A stretch of 9,972 nt of DNA from Candidatus Methanomethylophilaceae archaeon (lineage in GTDB: Archaea; Thermoplasmatota; Thermoplasmata; Methanomassiliicoccales; Methanomethylophilaceae): contig SKHQ01000014.1 in the NCBI GenBank assembly GCA_007116915.1, positions 1 through 9,972 of the forward strand, written 5' to 3'. A program made the translations under genes and the position numbers. A model generated the notes under the pieces. The model was not told the origin of the DNA and did no database searches. It worked only from the letters and a program-made list of their open reading frames with translations. Positions 5,865 through 9,972 of the stretch are shown piece by piece. The stretch's first letter is position 1. Every line of letters starts with the position of its first letter.

Positions 5865-7487
5865 ATGACCAACTACGTTGCATTGAGTATAGTCGTGGCG
5901 CTGGTCGCGGTTTCCCTAATCGTGGCTATTTATTCCCGGCGCTGGTCAAGGACCACAACTGAGTTCTACGTTGCGGGCAGGAAGATATCCTGGGTCCAGA
6001 ACTCCTTGGCGCTGACGGGTGATTACCTCTCGGCCGCCAGTTTCCTCGGCGTCGCCGGAGCGATTGCCGTGGTGGGTATCGATCGAGCCTGGGACGGTAT
6101 AGGTTACTTCGGTGGCTACATTGTCCTATTGGTTCTGCTGGCCGTGCCGTTACGGAAGATCGGTAAGTTCACCGCCCCCGAGGCGTTGACAACCAGGTTC
6201 ACTGGCAACCGCTCCATACGTTTCAGCGCCATGTTCAGCGTCATACTGATATCGACCTTCTACATCATACCGCAGTTCATAGGCGCCGGTGCGCTTCTGC
6301 AGCTGTTGCTGGGATGGGATTATCTCTTCTCGGTCCTGGTCGTCGGTGTGATAGTCATATCGTACGTCGCCATCGGCGGTATGAGGGCCACCACCTACAA
6401 CCAGATAATCCAAGGAGTCATCCTCTGGATGGCGATGGCCCTGATACTGATACTGACCGTGACACAGTTCTACGGCGGTAGCTTCAGCGCCATACTGGAG
6501 AACGCTGAATTGGCGGTCCCGCCACTATTAGCTTCTGCCGAGCTGCCCGCGGGGGATGTCCTTCCGTGGAGTGAGGTCACCGCAGGCTATGCGGTCCAAC
6601 ATGTCTCTGAGAAGCTGACAGGATCGCCGACGGGTCTGACGCCTGGCGTCTTCGCCACCGGATGGATGAACACCATGGCTCTGGCCGTTGGCCTGGTCTT
6701 CGGTACTGCCGGTCTACCTCACGTTCTGATAAGGTACTTCACGGTCGAGAAGCCAAAGGATGCCCGGACCAGCACACTCGGTGTCCTGTTCCTCGTCGGT
6801 ACCTTCTACATGATGGCCACCTTCGTCGGTCTGGCTGCCATGTACCTGCTGTACCCCGACCTGATGGGACACTTCCTTGCTGGTGAGGCGTCGATAGCTC
6901 AGAACATGGCCGTTCCCTTGTTGGGACAGATGGTTGGAGGCAACATCATGCTCGGTGTTGCGATAGGCGGTGCTTTCTGCGCTATCTTGTCCACCGTCGC
7001 TGGGTTGCTGATAACCATCGGAACATCGGTCACGCATGACTTCTACAAGGAGGTCATCAACCCGCATGCCGATGAGAGGCGCCAGGTCATGGTCGCCAAG
7101 CTGTCCATCGTCGCCGCTGGTGTCATAGCGGTCGTCTTCGCTATAGGTCTGGCCGATCAGAACGTCAGCTACCTGGTCACTCTGGCCTTCGGTATAGCCG
7201 CCAGTGTGTTCTTCCCCGTCCTGTTCCTTTCGGTCTGGTGGGCGAGGTACACCAGCCAGGGTGCTCTGGCGACGATACTGACCGGTATATTCCTGTCAGG
7301 GATATTCGTCATTGCCAGGCTCTACGGCATGGACGATCTGATGGGCATACCGGTCCTGGTCAATCCGGCATTGTACAGTCTGCCCGCGGCACTGATAGCC
7401 GGTACCGTGGTGAGCCTGTTCACCGAAGATGTCGGGGATGTGGAGAACTTCATGTCCCTGGCCCATGGCCCGGAACTCGAGCAGTGA
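5865..7487 (+). CDS. Sodium/solute symporter family permease, ActP (acetate)-like
   Basis: A 540-residue polytopic membrane protein of the SSS family, predicted to have about 13 helices. ActP-like marks include TEFYVAGRKISWVQNSLALTGDY at about 32-54 with SAASFLG following, APEALTTRFTG, IGGMRATTYNQIIQG, and FGTAGLPHVLIRYFTV in the middle, which closely resembles the ActP sequence GTAGLPH..R(F/Y)FTV. Expected function is cation-coupled uptake of acetate or another small monocarboxylate; the substrate cannot be fixed from sequence. The ribosome site GAGGTG is 7 bases before the ATG and overlaps the upstream gene's TGA region, so the two genes form an operon. Length matches the family and no break is visible. 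A T-rich terminator follows. Confidence 0.92.
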   Translation: MTNYVALSIVVALVAVSLIVAIYSRRWSRTTTEFYVAGRKISWVQNSLALTGDYLSAASFLGVAGAIAVVGIDRAWDGIGYFGGYIVLLVLLAVPLRKIGKFTAPEALTTRFTGNRSIRFSAMFSVILISTFYIIPQFIGAGALLQLLLGWDYLFSVLVVGVIVISYVAIGGMRATTYNQIIQGVILWMAMALILILTVTQFYGGSFSAILENAELAVPPLLASAELPAGDVLPWSEVTAGYAVQHVSEKLTGSPTGLTPGVFATGWMNTMALAVGLVFGTAGLPHVLIRYFTVEKPKDARTSTLGVLFLVGTFYMMATFVGLAAMYLLYPDLMGHFLAGEASIAQNMAVPLLGQMVGGNIMLGVAIGGAFCAILSTVAGLLITIGTSVTHDFYKEVINPHADERRQVMVAKLSIVAAGVIAVVFAIGLADQNVSYLVTLAFGIAASVFFPVLFLSVWWARYTSQGALATILTGIFLSGIFVIARLYGMDDLMGIPVLVNPALYSLPAALIAGTVVSLFTEDVGDVENFMSLAHGPELEQ

Positions 7488-7512
7488 TCCTAAGAAAAAC
7501 CCTTTCCAACAA

Positions 7513-7526
7513 TTTTTATTTTTTTT
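7513..7526 (+). terminator. Oligo-T terminator after the symporter operon
   Basis: TTTTTATTTTTTTT starts 26 bases after the symporter stop, with no stem-loop, which is the typical archaeal terminator form. On the opposite strand a GGGTTTTTC (plus-strand 7496-7504 area) may end the tRNA-Val(CAC) transcript. Confidence 0.7.
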
Positions 7527-7542
7527 AGAAATGGATGTTTTA

Positions 7543-7618
7543 TGGTGGGCTCGGCCGGATTTGAACCGGCGATCTCTGCCGTGTGAAGGCAACGTCATAA
7601 CCCCTAGACCACGAGCCC
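7543..7618 (-). tRNA. tRNA-Val(CAC)
   Basis: A 76-base minus-strand cloverleaf with encoded CCA. The acceptor stem is GGGCTCG/CGAGCCC, the discriminator is A, the anticodon stem TTGCC/GGCAG has one T-G pair at its outer end, the loop TTCACAC gives anticodon CAC (codon GUG), and the T arm GCCGG-TTCAAAT-CCGGC is identical to that of the tRNA at 4658-4733. Outside the anticodon arm the two genes differ almost only by a compensated acceptor pair (C-G to T-A). No intron. Confidence 0.96.
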
Positions 7619-7643
7619 GTGAGGGGAAAAAAGGGAATCCTGT

Positions 7644-7653
7644 ATTAATTAAT
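7644..7653. promoter_or_regulatory. Palindromic TATA-like box, promoter of tRNA-Val(CAC)
   Basis: ATTAATTAAT is its own reverse complement and lies 26-35 bases before the tRNA 5' end on the minus strand, so it is the probable tRNA promoter. Being symmetric it could also bind TBP facing the aldehyde dehydrogenase-like gene, although a closer weak box (CAATTAAGCATAA, 7684-7696) is better placed for that gene. Confidence 0.45.
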
Positions 7654-7723
7654 GACGGTCACTGAACCCCACCACGGCAAAAACAATTAAGCATAATCCC
7701 GATTAGAGGGGAGCGTGATCGAT

Positions 7724-9112
7724 ATGAACCAGAATGACAGCCCCTTGGAGCGTAAGAACAAATTCGATACAGCGTTCAACTCAATACTAAACATCGATAA
7801 GATGGATTATCCTAACTGGATAGCGGGAATTAAGTTCGCATCGGCCAAGGATTACGTGGTCAGCAGTCCGATTGACCATAGCATTCAATTCGGCAGATTC
7901 CAACAGAGCGAGGCCGACCTCCCCAATGCGGTTATGCCAAATCTCCAGCAGGCCTTCAAGGACTGGTCATCGATACCTATGGAACAGAGGATCGAAATGG
8001 TTTCCGAGGCCGCTGATATATTGGAACGCAACCGTTACCGTCTGGCCGCCACCGTGTCCATAAGCGCCGGTATGACGGAGAGGGAGTCATTGTTCGAGGT
8101 CGACCGCCTCCTCGATGTTCTGGACGATATTCTGGAAGAGGCAGAGGATAAGCCCAAGGGCAAGCCGATGGGCATTTGGGCGGTCCTATCAACTTACAAC
8201 TCTCCTTTGGCAGGGCCTCTGGCCTACGCGATGGCCGCCGTTCTGGCAGGCAACGTGGTACTAATCGTACCCCCTGCCGAATGTCCCATGCCCTTGTACA
8301 TGGCCTACGGCGCCATAGCAAAAGGCCCACTGGCCGGAGCGATAAGTCTGGCAACCGATCCGATAGGCGATATGCGCCGGAATCTAATGGACCATCCCGA
8401 CCTCGCTGGTATCGCGGTCTGCGGCTCCGGTGAGCTGGTGGACGAGGCGATGTTCACCCATGTCGACGACGATCTGGGTTTCGTGGCGGAGATCAAAGGG
8501 ATGAATCCGGCGGTCGTACTTACCCACAAGAACCTGGGCGCAGTAGCCACGATGATCATCGAATCCGCATTCTCCTACAGCGGCCAAAGGATGGACTCAT
8601 GTTCCAAGGTTATCGTGCTGGAGAGGAACTTCGAACCTTTCCTCAAAGCATTGTTGAAGGCCGCTGAGGCATTCACGGTCGGCGACCCTGCCGATAGCAC
8701 GGTGGGAACTGGGCCGTTGGCATCGCCTCAAAGGACGGATGAGTTTCTGAGTCTGGTCAAAGAACTCGCTGCCAACGTGGTCCATGGCGGTAAGGCACTG
8801 ACAGATGGCTTCCTCAATGAGGGTCAATTCGTCAGTCCCGCCATATTGCTGGGACTGGATGACGATCATGAGTTCAACACCATAGATCATTCACTGCCTT
8901 TCCTGTCGGTGCAGACCGCCCGTGACCTGGACAATGCCTTGGAATTGGTACAAGGCTGCGAGACAGGTGTCAGCGCCGGGGTGTTCTCCGATGTTCAGGA
9001 AGAGGTTGAGAGGTTTGTGGCAGAGGTCAAGGCCGATGTGGTCTATGTGAACAGCAGTAACAACTGCATAGCTCCGGCCACAAAGGCGCATCTGTCGGAG
9101 TTCCGATCCTAG
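7724..9112 (+). CDS. Aldehyde dehydrogenase-fold protein lacking the usual catalytic cysteine
   Basis: The 462-residue protein follows the ALDH superfamily from end to end, nearest in style to pyrroline-5-carboxylate dehydrogenases. Visible are YNSPLAGPLAYAMAAVLAGN (N159 at the oxyanion position), VCGSGELV for the GS turn, AEIKGMNPAVV with the general-base E256, and GVSAGVFS near the end. The nucleophile site, normally GQ(K/R)C, reads GQRM (M290) with a cysteine three residues later (C293). The NAD-site Lys of the V-x-K-P motif is Val, and EEIFGP is replaced by IDHSLP. So it is either a pseudoenzyme or one that uses C293 differently. GTG 7715 is an alternative start, but GGGGAG placed about 10 bases before ATG 7724 favours the latter. 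It converges with the radical SAM gene, sharing CTAG at the stop. Confidence 0.85.
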   Translation: MNQNDSPLERKNKFDTAFNSILNIDKMDYPNWIAGIKFASAKDYVVSSPIDHSIQFGRFQQSEADLPNAVMPNLQQAFKDWSSIPMEQRIEMVSEAADILERNRYRLAATVSISAGMTERESLFEVDRLLDVLDDILEEAEDKPKGKPMGIWAVLSTYNSPLAGPLAYAMAAVLAGNVVLIVPPAECPMPLYMAYGAIAKGPLAGAISLATDPIGDMRRNLMDHPDLAGIAVCGSGELVDEAMFTHVDDDLGFVAEIKGMNPAVVLTHKNLGAVATMIIESAFSYSGQRMDSCSKVIVLERNFEPFLKALLKAAEAFTVGDPADSTVGTGPLASPQRTDEFLSLVKELAANVVHGGKALTDGFLNEGQFVSPAILLGLDDDHEFNTIDHSLPFLSVQTARDLDNALELVQGCETGVSAGVFSDVQEEVERFVAEVKADVVYVNSSNNCIAPATKAHLSEFRS

Positions 9113-9807
9113 ATGCCACGAACTCTAACGTTGTTCACATGTTCACCCGCGGTTTTGGACATCTTACGGATGACGCTGACCGGGTAAGGGTCCAGAGCAC
9201 CGAGGTTGGGGTCAAGGGTCACCTTGGGGCGGAACTGTTGCAATACGTACCGTTTTGCACCCTTCAATGAGCGGGCGATATCCTCGATATCCTCCTCCTT
9301 GAGCATTATGGGAACGACCGTGGTGCGGAACTCATGATCCACTCCGGATCCGATAACCACCTTGACGGAAGCCCTCACCTTATCCGCCTGGCCCTCGATG
9401 CCGCATAATTGGTCGTAACGATGGTCCAATGGAGCCTTTATGTCCATGGCCACGAAATCAATCAAACCGGCTCCGATAAGGTCATCGAGAACATCCGGTC
9501 TGGTGCCGTTGCTGTCCAATTTGACCTTTAGACCAAGGGCCTTTATGGATTTCAGCATGGCGAGCAGATCCGGATGCAGCGTCGGCTCACCACCGGATAC
9601 AACGACTCCATCCAGGAAGTCACGGTTCTCGCGCAGGAACTCCTCCACCTGCGACCATTCGATCTGTTCATCATCGGCGACACCTCCGACCAGATCCGGA
9701 TTGTGACAGAAGGGGCAACGGAAGTTGCACCCCGACAGATAAACGGTCGATACTATATTCCCGTCCCAATCGAGAAGAGAGGTCTTAATGAAACCCGCGA
9801 CCTTCAT
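9109..9807 (-). CDS. Radical SAM activating enzyme, anaerobic ribonucleotide reductase activase type (NrdG2-like)
   Basis: Counted from ATG 9807 the protein has 232 residues, the family's usual size. The N-terminus MKVAGFIKTSLLDWDG is followed by the radical SAM motif CNFRCPFC (C27, C31, C34) and HNPDLV. Further marks are VVSGGEPTLHPD (SAM-binding GGE), KLDSNGT and DFVAMDIKAP. These match the archaeal/bacterial NrdG-like activases that generate the glycyl radical on the class III ribonucleotide reductase; NrdD itself is not in the window, so another glycyl-radical partner is possible. The frame extends to ATG 9849, but homologues begin at MKVAGF. A TATA-like ATATAT (9828-9833) 20 bases before ATG 9807 supports a leaderless start there. 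Its TAG overlaps the TAG of the ALDH-like gene on the other strand. Confidence 0.88.
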   Translation of the reverse strand: MKVAGFIKTSLLDWDGNIVSTVYLSGCNFRCPFCHNPDLVGGVADDEQIEWSQVEEFLRENRDFLDGVVVSGGEPTLHPDLLAMLKSIKALGLKVKLDSNGTRPDVLDDLIGAGLIDFVAMDIKAPLDHRYDQLCGIEGQADKVRASVKVVIGSGVDHEFRTTVVPIMLKEEDIEDIARSLKGAKRYVLQQFRPKVTLDPNLGALDPYPVSVIRKMSKTAGEHVNNVRVRGI

Positions 9808-9825
9808 GCCCATTGATATCATAGA

Positions 9826-9860
9826 GGATATATCGTTTTTCGCTAGCATATCATAAATAA
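9826..9860. promoter_or_regulatory. Divergent TATA-like boxes for the radical SAM gene (-) and the right-edge gene (+)
   Basis: GATATATC (9827-9834) is 20 bases before ATG 9807 on the minus strand. ATAAATAA (9853-9860) is 21-29 bases before ATG 9882 on the plus strand. Both distances fit leaderless transcripts. The boxes lie about 20 bases apart, so the two genes may share control. Confidence 0.45.
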
Positions 9861-9881
9861 TCCCCGTGAAGATAACCAGTC

Positions 9882-9972
9882 ATGCAGCGCAAGGTCACTT
9901 TCCTTCCTCAGAACGTTACGGTCGAAGTCGAGGACGGGGACTCGATTATCAAGGCCGCCACCATCGCCGGCG
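9882..9972 (+). CDS. N-terminus of a ferredoxin-domain protein, possibly a corrinoid-activating ATPase (3' truncated by window)
   Basis: Thirty codons are visible, starting MQRKVTFLPQNVTVEVEDGD and continuing SIIKAATIAG to the window edge. The pattern VTFLP..(V)TVEVE.G.S(I/L)..AA..AG is the first beta-beta-helix unit of a 2Fe-2S ferredoxin domain as found at the start of RACo/DUF4445 reductive activators of corrinoid proteins. The cluster cysteines would lie beyond the window, so the assignment stays tentative; another 2Fe-2S protein is possible. There is no clear ribosome site, but a TATA-like box at 9853-9860 fits a leaderless start. It is divergent from the radical SAM gene. Confidence 0.6.
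   Translation, partial: MQRKVTFLPQNVTVEVEDGDSIIKAATIAG

Noticed and set aside
7296..7665. Open frames on both strands spanning the terminator and tRNA-Val(CAC)
   Set aside because: They translate tRNA and terminator sequence; the similar peptide to the one at the other tRNA simply reflects the tRNA homology.
9110..9190. Readthrough of the ALDH-like TAG
   Set aside because: Readthrough would add only about two dozen residues antisense to the radical SAM gene, with no ALDH homology; the protein is already full length.
1..9972. CRISPR arrays, insertion sequences, terminal inverted repeats, integrases
   Set aside because: No spaced repeat array, transposase or integrase motif, or flanking target duplication was seen on either strand.

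Overview
The window reads as a gene-dense piece of an archaeal chromosome, most likely from an anaerobic member of the Thermoplasmatota. This rests on archaeal TATA-like boxes 20-30 bases before starts, GGTGA-type ribosome sites, probable leaderless starts, an oligo-T terminator and a gene set typical of anaerobic archaea (class III hybrid-cluster protein with its ferredoxin, aconitase X, DUF169, an NrdG-type radical SAM enzyme). The lineage is an inference. Four of the nine complete ends are TAG, which argues against heavy pyrrolysine recoding of TAG.

Layout. Bases 1-2113 (+) hold a hybrid-cluster protein (hydroxylamine reductase family), open at the left edge, followed without a gap by a ferredoxin-like partner. 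Bases 2123-4601 (-) hold a tight three-gene operon, read right to left: DUF169 protein, class I SAM methyltransferase, divergent aconitase X. A tRNA-Val(UAC) lies just upstream of this operon on the same strand. Bases 4734-5068 are a long AT-rich control region with a 20-base palindrome, phased short repeats, a TATA box and a leader hairpin. It feeds a two-gene operon (5069-7487, +): a universal stress protein fused to a two-helix membrane tail, then an ActP-like sodium/solute symporter. An oligo-T terminator and a second tRNA-Val(CAC) on the minus strand follow. Next come an aldehyde-dehydrogenase-fold protein that has lost the usual catalytic cysteine (+) and, convergent with it and sharing a CTAG as both stop codons, an NrdG-type radical SAM activase (-). 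The window ends in the first 30 codons of a divergently transcribed protein that looks like the ferredoxin-type N-terminus of a corrinoid-activating protein.

How they work together. Hcp plus ferredoxin form a redox/nitrosative-stress pair. The stress-domain fusion plus symporter form a regulated carboxylate uptake unit. The DUF169-methyltransferase-AcnX operon has no established function and is the best candidate for an undescribed pathway. Several proteins here are versions of known enzymes with altered key residues (Hcp without visible N-terminal cluster cysteines, AcnX without several signature residues, ALDH without its nucleophile). Family comparisons come from memory, not from database searches.
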